A stretch of 64,000 nucleotides of DNA from Lachnobacterium bovis (GTDB taxonomy: Bacteria > Bacillota > Clostridia > Lachnospirales > Lachnospiraceae). The notes under the pieces are model-generated. The model had not been told where the DNA came from. It saw only the letters and a list, made by a program, of their open reading frames with translations, and ran no database searches. The number at the start of each line of letters is the position of its first letter. Position 1 is the first letter of the stretch. The stretch spans positions 51,259 through 115,258 of the forward strand of contig NZ_FOGW01000011.1 of assembly GCF_900111325.1 (NCBI RefSeq). The letters are read 5' to 3'. This document shows, in pieces, positions 15,794-25,299 of the stretch. A program made the translations under genes and the position numbers.

Positions 15794-18172
15794 ATGGATT
15801 TAAATTTAAATATAAATAAATTGCCAGTTACAACGTATAATTGGTTAAAAATGAACGGCAATCAAATTTTTATGGATGAAGATTTTTCTAAAATCAATGA
15901 AAATTTTGAAATAAAAAATCAGCCTGATGGAATATCAGTCAAGGATATATCAAAAGAGCAAATGGTTGAATTAGCAAGCTCTTTTAATAGAGAAATTCAG
16001 GATAAAACGAATGACTTAAATCCTGCTAATGGTCAGACTTATGGTAGGGATGAGCAAGTAATCAAAACGGGATTAGGCAAGGATTTTGATGAATTTTTAA
16101 AAAAAGAAGATATAAATACTAAATTAATTACTGTTGAAAAAAGTTTAGATGATAAGAATCCAATGATTATAAATTTTCATCAGGAAAATGATACTGTTGG
16201 TGTATACTCACAACTTATTCATGTAAAAGAAAATGTAAACGCAACTATTATAATGTCATACGATTCAGCAAGCAATGCTAAAGGCGTTGAGGCGATAAGT
16301 ACAAAAGTATTAGTTGAGAAAAATTCAAATCTAAAATTAATTAAGCTTCAAACCCTTGGAAAAAAGGTATGGCACTTTGATGACATTGGATCAATTTGTA
16401 AAGAAAAAGCAAATTTAGATTTGATTCAAATAGAATTAGGCGGACAAAAAAACTGGACAGGTGCATTTGTAGAACTTGTTGGTAACGACTCAACTTTTAA
16501 CAATAATATGGGATATTACATGCAGGATGAACAAGTTTTAGATATGAATTACGTTGTTTCTCAAAGGGGAGAAAAAACAGAGTCTAAGATGTTATTTAAA
16601 GGTGCATTAAATGATGAAGCTCAAAAGACTTGGAGAGGAACAATTGATTTTCATAAAGGATCAAGTGGCTCAAAAGGTGATGAGCAAGAAGATGTTCTTT
16701 TAGTAAGTCCTGATATTGTGAATAAATCAATTCCTCTTATTTTATGTCATGAAGAAGATGTTGACGGAAGACACGGAGCATCTATTGGACAATTAGAAGA
16801 AGATGAGTTATTTTATTTCCAGGCTCGTGGAATTTCAAGAGAAGAAGCACAAAAGATTATGATTAAGGCTCAATTAAATTCAATTGCTGAATTATTACCA
16901 TTAGATGATGAGAAGGATAAAATTGAAGCATTCATAACTGAAAAAGTAAGTGATGAATTTGATGTTCAAAGAATAAGAAAAGATTTTCCTATTTTTGAGA
17001 GCGATTATATTTATTTAGATAGTGCAGCAACAAGTCAAAGACCAAAACAAGTTCTTGATGCGGTTGTTGATTTTTATCAGAAATCAAATGCAAATCCACT
17101 AAGAGGTCTATACGATTTAAGTATCGATGCAACTGATAGATATGAGGATGCAAGAAAAACGGTTGCGAATTTTATTGGAGCTAAAAGCAATAGAGAGATT
17201 ATTTTTACGAGAAATACAAGTGAGTCTTTGAATTTAGTTGCATATAGCTATGGACTAAGTAACGTTAACGAAGGTGATGAGATAGTAACTACAATTATGG
17301 AACATCATAGTAACATGTTGCCATGGCAAATGGTTGCAAAAGAAAAAAAGGCTAAACTTATTTATTTAGAGCCTAACAAAGAAGGCGTAATTGAAAAGAG
17401 CGAATATGAAAGTAAAATTACTCCAAAAACCAAAATTGTGGCAATAGCTCATGTGTCAAATGTTTTAGGTGTTACAAATCCGGTTAAGGAAATTGCAGAA
17501 TATGCGCATAAAATGGGAGCAATTGTCGTTGTTGATGGAGCGCAATCTACACCACATATGGAGATTGATGTCAATGAGTTAGGAGCTGATTTCTTTGCAT
17601 TTTCGGGACATAAGATGCTTGCGCCTATGGGAATAGGTGTCTTGTATGGAAGACTTGAGTTACTTGAGAAGATGCCTCCATTTTTAGTGGGGGGAGAAAT
17701 GATTGAATATGTAACTCGCGAAGGCGCTACATATGCAGAGGTTCCTCATAAATTTGAAGCTGGAACAGTTAATGCAGCGGATGCTGTTGGTTTAGCAGAG
17801 GCAATTAATTATATAAAAAATATTGGATTTGAGGCAATACATAATCAAGAACTTCTTTTGACAGAAAGATTGATGAGTGGTTTGAGGAAATATGATTTTG
17901 TTAAAATATATGGCTCAAGTGATCCTAAAAAACATTGTGGTATTGTGACGTTTACAATTGATGGTGTGCATCCACATGATGTATCAACAATTTTAAATGA
18001 AGATAAGATTTGTGTTAGAGCAGGAAATCATTGTGCACAGCCATTAGTTGAATTTCTTGGAGCGTCATCTACGGCTAGAGTTAGTGTTTATTTTTACAAT
18101 ACGCTAGATGAAGTTGATACATTTTTAGATAAAATTAAAGAAGTAAGAGAGGTAATGGGATATGGAGCTTAA
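15794..18172 (+). CDS. SufD-SufS fusion: Fe-S scaffold subunit joined to cysteine desulfurase
   Basis: A single 792-residue frame carrying two normally separate Suf proteins. Residues 1 to about 385 are SufD-like (GQKNWTGAF, CHEEDVDGRHGASIGQLEEDELFYFQARG). From about residue 390 to the end it is a complete group II cysteine desulfurase: IYLDSAATSQRPK, HHSNMLPW, VDGAQSTPH, PLP lysine K607 in SGHKM, and catalytic C747 in VRAGNHCAQP. The join is a short charged helix with no internal stop or frameshift. The fusion should tether the sulfur source to the scaffold. SufU, the sulfur acceptor, follows with an 11-bp overlap. Confidence 0.94.
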   Translation: MDLNLNINKLPVTTYNWLKMNGNQIFMDEDFSKINENFEIKNQPDGISVKDISKEQMVELASSFNREIQDKTNDLNPANGQTYGRDEQVIKTGLGKDFDEFLKKEDINTKLITVEKSLDDKNPMIINFHQENDTVGVYSQLIHVKENVNATIIMSYDSASNAKGVEAISTKVLVEKNSNLKLIKLQTLGKKVWHFDDIGSICKEKANLDLIQIELGGQKNWTGAFVELVGNDSTFNNNMGYYMQDEQVLDMNYVVSQRGEKTESKMLFKGALNDEAQKTWRGTIDFHKGSSGSKGDEQEDVLLVSPDIVNKSIPLILCHEEDVDGRHGASIGQLEEDELFYFQARGISREEAQKIMIKAQLNSIAELLPLDDEKDKIEAFITEKVSDEFDVQRIRKDFPIFESDYIYLDSAATSQRPKQVLDAVVDFYQKSNANPLRGLYDLSIDATDRYEDARKTVANFIGAKSNREIIFTRNTSESLNLVAYSYGLSNVNEGDEIVTTIMEHHSNMLPWQMVAKEKKAKLIYLEPNKEGVIEKSEYESKITPKTKIVAIAHVSNVLGVTNPVKEIAEYAHKMGAIVVVDGAQSTPHMEIDVNELGADFFAFSGHKMLAPMGIGVLYGRLELLEKMPPFLVGGEMIEYVTREGATYAEVPHKFEAGTVNAADAVGLAEAINYIKNIGFEAIHNQELLLTERLMSGLRKYDFVKIYGSSDPKKHCGIVTFTIDGVHPHDVSTILNEDKICVRAGNHCAQPLVEFLGASSTARVSVYFYNTLDEVDTFLDKIKEVREVMGYGA

Positions 18173-18584
18173 ACAATTATACAGAGAGATAGTAAATGAT
18201 CATAATCTTACGCCATCACATAGAGGTAAAATGGAAAACCCAGATATTGTTTTGCAAGGGGTTAACCCAAGTTGCGGTGATAATATTTATTTGTACCTTA
18301 AAGTGAAAGATGGAATGATTGAAGATGGAACATTTACAGGAGTAGGTTGTGCTATTTCTCAAGCATCTGTTGATATGATGTTAGATAATATAATTGGAAA
18401 AAGTGAAGATAAAGCACTTGAAATTGCTGAAAACTTTATGAAAATGATAAAAGGAGAATCCTTAAATGAAAATGAAGTTGATGATTTAGAAGAATGTGCG
18501 TTATTATCGGATATTTCTCACATGCCAGCAAGAGTTAAATGTGCTGTTTTAGGCTGGAGAACGCTTGAAGAAATGCTAAAATAA
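18162..18584 (+). CDS. sufU: SufU, zinc-dependent sulfur-transfer protein
   Basis: A 140-residue IscU-like protein that accepts persulfide sulfur from SufS in Firmicutes. The conserved features are NPSCGDNIYLYL (first cysteine and the aspartate), GVGCAISQASVDMM (second cysteine) and MPARVKCAVLGWRTLEEML (third cysteine), the zinc-ligand set of SufU. The spacing insert between the second and third cysteine is the SufU form rather than IscU. Its ATG lies inside the end of the SufD-SufS gene, so the two are translationally coupled. Confidence 0.94.
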   Translation: MELKQLYREIVNDHNLTPSHRGKMENPDIVLQGVNPSCGDNIYLYLKVKDGMIEDGTFTGVGCAISQASVDMMLDNIIGKSEDKALEIAENFMKMIKGESLNENEVDDLEECALLSDISHMPARVKCAVLGWRTLEEMLK

Positions 18585-18649
18585 AAGTTAAAATCATAAA
18601 TTTTTTGAACGGCAAATAAAATACAATTTTTATAATTATTAAAATAGAG

Positions 18650-18730
18650 TAATCCACAATTTATTGTGGATAATTGTCCACCTAAATTGATTTTTGGGTG
18701 GATTTTTTCAACAGTTGATAATGTGGATAA
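18650..18730. promoter_or_regulatory. cluster of three DnaA-box-like 9-mers
   Basis: TAATCCACA (18650-18658, one mismatch), TGTGGATAA (18665-18673, the exact complement of TTATCCACA) and TGTGGATAA (18722-18730) lie around the suf terminator. The first two form an inverted pair around TTTA. AT-rich DNA follows. This is not the replication origin (no dnaA or dnaN), but the clustering of three 9-mers within 81 bp is notable. Confidence 0.45.
18677..18708 (+). terminator. intrinsic terminator of the suf operon
   Basis: TCCACCTAAA pairs with TTTGGGTGGA across a short loop and is followed by TTTTTTC. Confidence 0.85.
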
Positions 18731-18883
18731 TTATTATTTTTATGAAAATTATATAAAAATTTAAGATTGAATATACAAAATTAACAAAATTTTAAGAAAT
18801 TAATGACAATAGTTTATAGTTGTGTAATAATATTAAATGAAAAGAGAAAAGTTCACACTACTTAGTGGCTAAAGCCACACTCT

Positions 18884-18910
18884 AAAGTAAAAAAAAAATA
18901 TAACCGATAA
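18884..18910 (+). promoter_or_regulatory. SigD (sigma-28) flagellar promoter upstream of flgM
   Basis: TAAA (18884-18887), 15-nt spacer and ACCGATAA (18903-18910), a near-perfect match to the sigma-28 consensus TAAA-N15-GCCGATAA. It is about 110 nt upstream of flgM and likely drives flgM-flgN-flgK-flgK-flgL and perhaps fliW-csrA. A GTGGCT/AGCCAC hairpin lies just upstream at about 18866-18879. Confidence 0.88.
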
Positions 18911-19021
18911 ATAAGTTAAATAAAAACCGAACATATTTGATGCTTAAGAAATTTGAAAAGAGGAAGTCAAAGAGTTTAAGATTTTCGAGTGTGCGACGTT
19001 TCGGAAAGGAGATGCTAGATA

Positions 19022-19297
19022 GTGCGTATAGATGCATATAATCAGATTGCACATATTTACAGTGCTCATTCAACTAACAAGGTTTATCAGGCTACAAGAA
19101 CAAACAAGGGAAATGATCAGTTTTTAATTTCAGCTTTAGGACGTGACTATACAGTGGCTAGAAGAGCTTTAGCTGAGAGCCAGGATGTAAGAGAAGACAA
19201 GGTAGATTATCTTAGAAATCAAATACAATCTGGTGAATATCATGTTGATCCAAGTGATTTTGCTTCAAAATTACTTGAAAAGATTCAAAGTGTTTAA
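19022..19297 (+). CDS. flgM: anti-sigma-28 factor FlgM
   Basis: A 91-residue protein that holds SigD inactive until the hook is complete and FlgM is exported. It has the FlgM layout: a polar, disordered N-terminal half and a helical C-terminal half (ALAESQDVREDKVDYLRNQI, then GEYHVDPSDFASKLLEKI) that matches the sigma-binding region. GTG start at 19022 behind AAAGGAG. It is the first gene of a cluster with a sigma-28 promoter, giving the usual feedback loop. Confidence 0.9.
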   Translation: MRIDAYNQIAHIYSAHSTNKVYQATRTNKGNDQFLISALGRDYTVARRALAESQDVREDKVDYLRNQIQSGEYHVDPSDFASKLLEKIQSV

Positions 19298-19357
19298 TAG
19301 TTTATTCAAGACATATTTATAGAAATAACTATTTTATAGAAAAGAGAGGATTAGGGT

Positions 19358-19870
19358 GTGGCTAGTTTAGTAGAAGAACTTTTATCTATTTTAAAAAAAG
19401 AAGAAAGAGTTTATAGAAAAATGCTTGGTTACGCAGAAAAGAAGGTACAAGTATTAGTTGATGCGAATATAAAAGAGCTAGAAAAAATTACTAGCGCTGA
19501 ACAGCAGAGTAGTGATGTGCTTGTTAATTATAGTAACCAACAGATACAGTTGTTAAAAGACATCGCAAATGTCTTAGGTAAGGTTGAAGGTGAAATGACA
19601 GTAACTAAACTTATCGATATGTTAGATACTCAACCTGAAATGCAAGAGAAGTTGACCATAGCCCGAAATCATCTTATTGAAACTGCGACAAAGGTAAACG
19701 AAGTAAACGAACAAAATAAAATCTTGATTGAACAAGCTATAGAATTAAATAATTTTGACATAACTTTGTTTAAAAGTTTACGGCAGGCACCAGAGACTGC
19801 CAATTACGATGAACATGCCAATAATACAAGGAGTTTGTTGGGCACGAGCGGTTTCGACGCTAAACAATAG
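19358..19870 (+). CDS. flgN: FlgN-type flagellar export chaperone
   Basis: A 170-residue, almost entirely helical, charged protein starting LVEELLSILKKEERVYRKML, the typical FlgN opening. FlgN binds FlgK and FlgL in the cytoplasm and delivers them to the export gate, and here the gene sits directly before flgK and flgL. GTG start at 19358 behind GAGAGGA. The C-terminal 30 residues are polar and probably flexible, as in other FlgN proteins where this tail binds the cargo. Confidence 0.88.
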   Translation: MASLVEELLSILKKEERVYRKMLGYAEKKVQVLVDANIKELEKITSAEQQSSDVLVNYSNQQIQLLKDIANVLGKVEGEMTVTKLIDMLDTQPEMQEKLTIARNHLIETATKVNEVNEQNKILIEQAIELNNFDITLFKSLRQAPETANYDEHANNTRSLLGTSGFDAKQ

Positions 19871-19910
19871 TTGTAAATGCGCAGACAGTTAGTGTGGGAG
19901 GTTTGAGAGT

Positions 19911-21770
19911 ATGGCTAATGGTTTTGGTAGTTTATATGTTGGGTCGTCAGGTCTTAGAGGTGCACAAAATGCGATTAATACGACCGCAAATAACTTGGCG
20001 AATTTAAATACCGTAGGATATGTGCGCGAACAAGTTATTTTTGCAGATGAAACATATAATAGAATTAAGGACGTCACCACTAGAACGAACATGCAACAAA
20101 ATGGTTTGGGAGTATCTATTGGTGACGTTGTTCATATAAGAGATATTTTTTTAGATAAAGCATATAGATTAGAAGAAGGTAGATCTTCTTTTTATAATAC
20201 ATCATATGAAGTAGTAGAACAGGTGGAAGATTTTTTACAGGAATTAAATGGAATGGAATTCAAAGAAAGCATACAAGAATTATGGCAGTCATTCCAGGAA
20301 TATGAAAAGGAACCAGAGAATTCAACAAATCAAAATTTAGTAATTGAGAAAACTGAATTGTTTTTAACTAGATGTGATTCGTTATATTCGGATCTTATTA
20401 GTTACCAGGATAATTTAAATGAGCAGATAAAAGATTCAATTGATAATATTAATAAACTTGCGCGAGATATATATAAATTAAATTCGGAAATACAAAAAGT
20501 TGAGTCAGCAAAATTAGAGACAGCTATGACAGTTAGAGATATTAGAGATGCTAAGATTGATGAGCTTGCAACATATGGAAAAATTAGAGTTGAAGAAGAT
20601 GCAACAGGCTTTGCTTTTATTACATTTGAGAATATTGAATTGGTAGGAACTGATAGAGCGTATGAGATTGAACTAAGAAAAGACGATCATACAGGTTTTT
20701 ATACCCCATATTGGAAACATTTATCAGATAAAAGAGTTGGAAGATATCAGGATGTCTTTAATCTAGATGCAGTTATTTCCCCAGAATATGATTCAGATAT
20801 TGGTAAAGTGAAAGCTTTGATGTTATCGCGAGGAAGTGAGTACGGAACAGACGAGTATTTGAATGGTGATGATAATGACGGAACTCCATATAAAGAACTA
20901 AAAAAGAGTTCAATAATGGAAGTTCAATCAGAAATATCTGTTTTGTTTAGAAAAATAGTTTTGACGGTAAATAATCATTTTTCACCACTCAAAGAATCAA
21001 ATTTGGATACAATTACAGGTACATTAGATGATGGTACTACAGCTACATTTACGTATGATAATGGTACTGTCACTTATAATCATATAGATAAAAACGGTAA
21101 TGAAGATATATTTGTTTTTAAAGATGAAGACGCATATTTAGATAGAGTAGATGGAAAAGTTGGAAAAACATATAGAAAAGCAAATTCTATCTTAATATTA
21201 GATGAAGAAAATGCATCATATGGAATAGATAATGAGTTGCCACCACGCGAATTATTTGTAAGATATGGTTCAGATAGATATACGAAATTAACAGCAGCAG
21301 ATGGTAAGGTATACTACGTATATAATGGTGAAAGAGTTGATAATCCATCAACACATTATTCATTAAGTAGAGTCGAAGTAAATGCTGAAATTAGAAATAA
21401 AGCGGGGTTGATGCCTTGTTATACTAAAAATGGGGCAGTTAACAGAGATTTGTCGGCACAACTTGCACAGGCATGGGAAGTTAAGGATATGATTATTGGA
21501 CCGGATGACACGATTCCATGTAACATAAGTGCTTTTTACGATAAGATTGTTGGAAGAACAGCTAATAGAGGTTCGGCTTATCATAGTGCAGGTCTAACGT
21601 TAGAGCGTTCTGCAGCAGCGCTAGATAAAAAGAGACAAGAAGTTATTGGTGTTTCTTCAGATGAGGAACTAACAAAAATGATTAAATATCAATCCGCATA
21701 TAATGCTTCTAGTAGGTTTATGTCAGTAATTAGTGAAATGACAGAACTTATAGTAACGCAATTGAGGTAA
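19911..21770 (+). CDS. flgK: flagellar hook-associated protein FlgK (first copy)
   Basis: Hook-filament junction protein, 619 residues. The N-terminal rod/hook signature reads FGSLYVGSSGLRGAQNAINTT followed by ANNLANLNTVGYVRE, and the C-terminus has the coiled segment with SAYNASSRFMSVISEMTELIV. Both ends form the D0/D1 helices, while the middle is the variable surface domain. It is followed 13 bp later by a second FlgK-like gene of almost equal length but low identity in the middle. The AGTGTGGGAGG stretch before the ATG at 19911 is the ribosome binding site. Confidence 0.92.
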   Translation: MANGFGSLYVGSSGLRGAQNAINTTANNLANLNTVGYVREQVIFADETYNRIKDVTTRTNMQQNGLGVSIGDVVHIRDIFLDKAYRLEEGRSSFYNTSYEVVEQVEDFLQELNGMEFKESIQELWQSFQEYEKEPENSTNQNLVIEKTELFLTRCDSLYSDLISYQDNLNEQIKDSIDNINKLARDIYKLNSEIQKVESAKLETAMTVRDIRDAKIDELATYGKIRVEEDATGFAFITFENIELVGTDRAYEIELRKDDHTGFYTPYWKHLSDKRVGRYQDVFNLDAVISPEYDSDIGKVKALMLSRGSEYGTDEYLNGDDNDGTPYKELKKSSIMEVQSEISVLFRKIVLTVNNHFSPLKESNLDTITGTLDDGTTATFTYDNGTVTYNHIDKNGNEDIFVFKDEDAYLDRVDGKVGKTYRKANSILILDEENASYGIDNELPPRELFVRYGSDRYTKLTAADGKVYYVYNGERVDNPSTHYSLSRVEVNAEIRNKAGLMPCYTKNGAVNRDLSAQLAQAWEVKDMIIGPDDTIPCNISAFYDKIVGRTANRGSAYHSAGLTLERSAAALDKKRQEVIGVSSDEELTKMIKYQSAYNASSRFMSVISEMTELIVTQLR

Positions 21771-21783
21771 AGGGGGGAAGCAT

Positions 21784-23628
21784 ATGCCATCAACATTTTT
21801 TGGTTTAAATATAGGTGCATCTGGATTAAGTGCTTTCCAAACATCGGTTACAACTACAGCTAACAATGTTGCAAATACAAAAACAAAAGGTTATACAAGA
21901 CAGACCGCAACTTTGCAGTCAACAGATGCTATAAGAGTTGCAGCTAAATATGGTAGCGTTGGAACAGGTGTTGAAGTTACATCTATATTACAAGAGCGAA
22001 ATTTATTTTACGATATGAAATTCTGGGAAGCAAACGAAAAACAAGGTATGTATGAAAAAAAATTGTATTACGCTGAACAAGTTCAGACTTTATTAAAGGA
22101 TGACAAAGTGTTAAGTGGTTTTGCAACTATTTTCAACCAGATGTTTAACAATTTAGATGATATAAGTAAAAGTAATGCAGATAGAACAGTCAGAAATGCT
22201 TTTATAAATCAAGCACAAAGTTTGTGTACATATTTTAACAACTTTTCATCAAGCTTAAGAAGCATACAAGATGATTGTAATGAAGAGATAAAAGCATATG
22301 TAGAAAATATTAATGTTATTTCGCAGAAGATTTCGATTTTAAATAAAGAAATTAATCAAATTGAAATGAATAATGGAAGAGCAAATGAACTTAGAGATGA
22401 AAGAGCTGTATTAGTTGATGAATTGTCTGCGATTTGTAATGTTACAACTAAGGAATATAAAATTTTAAATACAAATGATCCTGACAATTATTTAGGTGGA
22501 ACAAATTATGAAGTACGAATTAATGGTCAATTGCTAGTAGATGGTAATGATTACAGAACACTAGAGTGTGTGTCGAGAAAAGCTCGATTGAATCAATTAG
22601 ATGCAGATGGTTTGTATGACATAATTTGGGAGGATACGCAGACAGATTTTGCAGCAGCGACACTAAATGCAGGTGGAATGCTTAAAGCATTAGTACTTGA
22701 AAGAGATGGAAATAATAACGAAAATTTAAAAGGAACAATTAGAGAAGCTGCAACTGATTATGTAGTGGTTGATAATTTAAATTTAGATTCAATTAATGCT
22801 TTTTCTCATGATAAAGTAGGCGTTTTATATATTAACAATAAAAAATATAATTACACAGGATGGGAAGCAGAAGTAAAGGATGGAAAGCTTGATAATGTAA
22901 AATTTAATTTATCAACAGAGATATCAGCTAATGATATTACAAAAATGAATACGAATAATTCTAGAGTTGAGTGTGGAGTTGGAATTTCTAATTTCGGAAT
23001 TCCATATTATCAGAAGCAGGCAACAGAATTTATGAGAGCGTTTTGTAGTATGTTTAATGCAATTGAACTTAAAGGTGTAGATTTAGAGGGTAAACCAATG
23101 ACTACATTTTTTACTGCAAATCTTCCAGAAGATCCAAATAGTTTTTGCATGTCAGAAAAAGTAAGTGATAGAGCTGTATATGAAGATGGCATATATACTT
23201 CAGAGCAGGCAACTTACTACAATATGACAATCGATAATGTAAAAATTAATAATGAATGTTTGAAAAATCCAGTAAGATTTGCTACAGCATATGATCTTGT
23301 GAATGGTATAGATAGAAATGAAGTTGTTGTGGAGTTAAAGAAATTGCAATCTGATATTCACTTCTTTAGAGGAGAAAAAGCAAGTTCATTTTTAGAGACT
23401 ATATTATCAGATGCTGCTATTGATGCACAAAGAACGACAGTATTTAATAAAAATTATAGTAATTTAGCAACTTCAATTGATAGACAAAGAGAATCTATTT
23501 CTGGTGTAGATAGAGATGAAGAGGCGATGAATTTAATAAAATTCCAAAATGCGTATAATTTGTCTTCAAAAATAATTTCAGTTATGGCTCAAATGTATGA
23601 CAAACTTATAAATGAAACTGGAGTTTAG
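21784..23628 (+). CDS. flgK: flagellar hook-associated protein FlgK (second copy)
   Basis: A 614-residue paralogue of the preceding gene. The N-terminus is the more canonical FlgK form (FFGLNIGASGLSAFQTSV, TTANNVANTKTKGYTRQ), and the C-terminus contains SISGVDRDEEAMNLIKFQNAYN, which is diagnostic for FlgK. The two proteins probably occupy the two junction rings between hook and filament or act under different conditions. AGGGGGGAAG precedes the ATG. Same operon, before flgL. Confidence 0.92.
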   Translation: MPSTFFGLNIGASGLSAFQTSVTTTANNVANTKTKGYTRQTATLQSTDAIRVAAKYGSVGTGVEVTSILQERNLFYDMKFWEANEKQGMYEKKLYYAEQVQTLLKDDKVLSGFATIFNQMFNNLDDISKSNADRTVRNAFINQAQSLCTYFNNFSSSLRSIQDDCNEEIKAYVENINVISQKISILNKEINQIEMNNGRANELRDERAVLVDELSAICNVTTKEYKILNTNDPDNYLGGTNYEVRINGQLLVDGNDYRTLECVSRKARLNQLDADGLYDIIWEDTQTDFAAATLNAGGMLKALVLERDGNNNENLKGTIREAATDYVVVDNLNLDSINAFSHDKVGVLYINNKKYNYTGWEAEVKDGKLDNVKFNLSTEISANDITKMNTNNSRVECGVGISNFGIPYYQKQATEFMRAFCSMFNAIELKGVDLEGKPMTTFFTANLPEDPNSFCMSEKVSDRAVYEDGIYTSEQATYYNMTIDNVKINNECLKNPVRFATAYDLVNGIDRNEVVVELKKLQSDIHFFRGEKASSFLETILSDAAIDAQRTTVFNKNYSNLATSIDRQRESISGVDRDEEAMNLIKFQNAYNLSSKIISVMAQMYDKLINETGV

Positions 23629-23650
23629 TATACGGAAGGAGGAATAGCCT

Positions 23651-25153
23651 ATGCGTGTTACAGATAACATGATTATGAATAAAACAAAATACAATATTAA
23701 CTTGAATAAAGTATCTGTTGATAAATTAAATTCACAGATGACGACTCAACAAAAAATCGAAAAAGCATCAGAAGATCCTGTAATTGCTATGCGCTCGCTT
23801 AGATTGTCTACAGATCTAAGCCATATGACACAGTTTGTAGATAATAACATTCCAGATGTAGAGTCTTGGATTGATGTTACCAAAACATCACTTATGAATA
23901 TGAATAAGGTTTTGACAGATATCAGACAAAAATGCGTTGCAGGAGCGCATGATACATTACAACCAGAAGATAGAAATACAATTTGGAAAGAACTTACAGC
24001 GCTTAGTGAGCAAGTTTATGCTGAAGGAAATGCGGATTATGCTGGTAGAACAGTTTTTACAGGCTTTAGAACAAATTGTCAGTTAGTTTTTACAAAAGAT
24101 GAACGTGATACAACGTATGAAATAACTCAGAAATTCCAAGAGAGTGACATTGAACATAGACGTTATTACACAAAGGGTTCTGAAGTACCAACAGATGCTA
24201 GTACGCAGTATACAGGAACAATTTCACAAGAACATAATTATGATAGATTAAGATTAGCGTACAATGGAGTAGAATCACAAAACGAGCCTACCCTAAAATT
24301 ATTTGATCAAACAGATCCAGATAATTTAGTTGAAGTGACAAATACCGCAAATTATAGATATTATGCGAGTGAACAAGAATGGCAGGATGATACAGGAGTT
24401 AAATCGCTAGGTGATGATGAGATCATTGTAATTAGAAATACTGGCGAAATGATACTAGGTAAAAATATATCAGATACTATGAAATCAAATGATTATTTGG
24501 CCGAAATAAACTACGTCAAAAAAGGTTTTGCAAAGGGCGATGTAAAACCAGAATATTATTTTGATTGCAAGGATGTTACGGATCCACAAAATCCAATTGA
24601 ATATACTAAAGAGGATCAGCAGATTACTTATACAGTTGCGATAAATACTCATATAACTATTAACACTCAGGCTAGTGATGTTTTTTCGACAGATATAGCA
24701 AGGGATGTAGAGGAAATGATCGATATTATCAATTCTGCAATTGTTGCGCATGATAAGTATGACAAGATTACGAATATGATGAAACAATCAAGGTATTCTG
24801 ACGAAGTTAGTCAAAACAATTTGAAAACATATTTAGATGCAGCTGCTAAAGAAGTAGCATATGCTGAGGATAATCTTCAAAAGACATATAGTCAGTATAT
24901 TACAAATTTTGATGGATATCAGCGAGATGTTAACCTTGCAGTAACAAATTTAGGTAGTACACAAGTAAGATTAAGTTTAATTAAGACGCGTGTAGAAAAC
25001 CAAAAAACGACAGTTAATGAACTAAAAGTAAAGAATGATTATAGAGATCTTTCTGATGTTATTTTAGATTTTTATACAGCTAATAATGCATATCAATCTT
25101 CATTAACTGCAGCAGCACAAGTAGGTCGTCAATCACTTTTGGACTATTTATAA
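23651..25153 (+). CDS. flgL: flagellar hook-filament junction protein FlgL
   Basis: A 500-residue HAP3 protein with a flagellin-like N-terminus (MRVTDNMIMNKTKYNINLNK, then QMTTQQKIEKASEDPVIAMRSL) and a C-terminal helix (DLSDVILDFYTANNAYQSSLTAAAQV). It is longer than the roughly 300 residues common in Bacillus because of an enlarged central surface domain (about 165-370). GGAAGGAGGAATAGCC precedes the ATG. It joins FlgK to the flagellin filament. Confidence 0.92.
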   Translation: MRVTDNMIMNKTKYNINLNKVSVDKLNSQMTTQQKIEKASEDPVIAMRSLRLSTDLSHMTQFVDNNIPDVESWIDVTKTSLMNMNKVLTDIRQKCVAGAHDTLQPEDRNTIWKELTALSEQVYAEGNADYAGRTVFTGFRTNCQLVFTKDERDTTYEITQKFQESDIEHRRYYTKGSEVPTDASTQYTGTISQEHNYDRLRLAYNGVESQNEPTLKLFDQTDPDNLVEVTNTANYRYYASEQEWQDDTGVKSLGDDEIIVIRNTGEMILGKNISDTMKSNDYLAEINYVKKGFAKGDVKPEYYFDCKDVTDPQNPIEYTKEDQQITYTVAINTHITINTQASDVFSTDIARDVEEMIDIINSAIVAHDKYDKITNMMKQSRYSDEVSQNNLKTYLDAAAKEVAYAEDNLQKTYSQYITNFDGYQRDVNLAVTNLGSTQVRLSLIKTRVENQKTTVNELKVKNDYRDLSDVILDFYTANNAYQSSLTAAAQVGRQSLLDYL

Positions 25154-25272
25154 AAAAAGGTTGTATAATTTTTAGTTTTCTTTTATTATGATTATGGGTT
25201 TGCATGAATCGATGCTTATCAAGGAAAAGAGAAATATGCTTTTTTGATGCTTGGCATCGTTTCAAATACACG

Positions 25273-25291
25273 TCGTCGGAGACGAAGGAGG
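25273..25291 (+). promoter_or_regulatory. possible CsrA site at the fliW start
   Basis: TCGTC (25273-25277) and GACGA (25281-25285) form a 5-bp stem with GGA exactly in the loop, and the 3' arm touches the Shine-Dalgarno AGGAGG (25286-25291), which contains a second GGA. This is the geometry expected for a CsrA target and would allow fliW-csrA to be self-controlled. A GATGC/GCATC hairpin lies just upstream. Confidence 0.5.
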
Positions 25292-25299
25292 AAATTACC

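Noticed and set aside
18650..18730. Replication origin
   Set aside because: Three DnaA-box-like 9-mers are present, but there is no dnaA, dnaN or longer box array, and the flanking genes are suf and flagellar genes.
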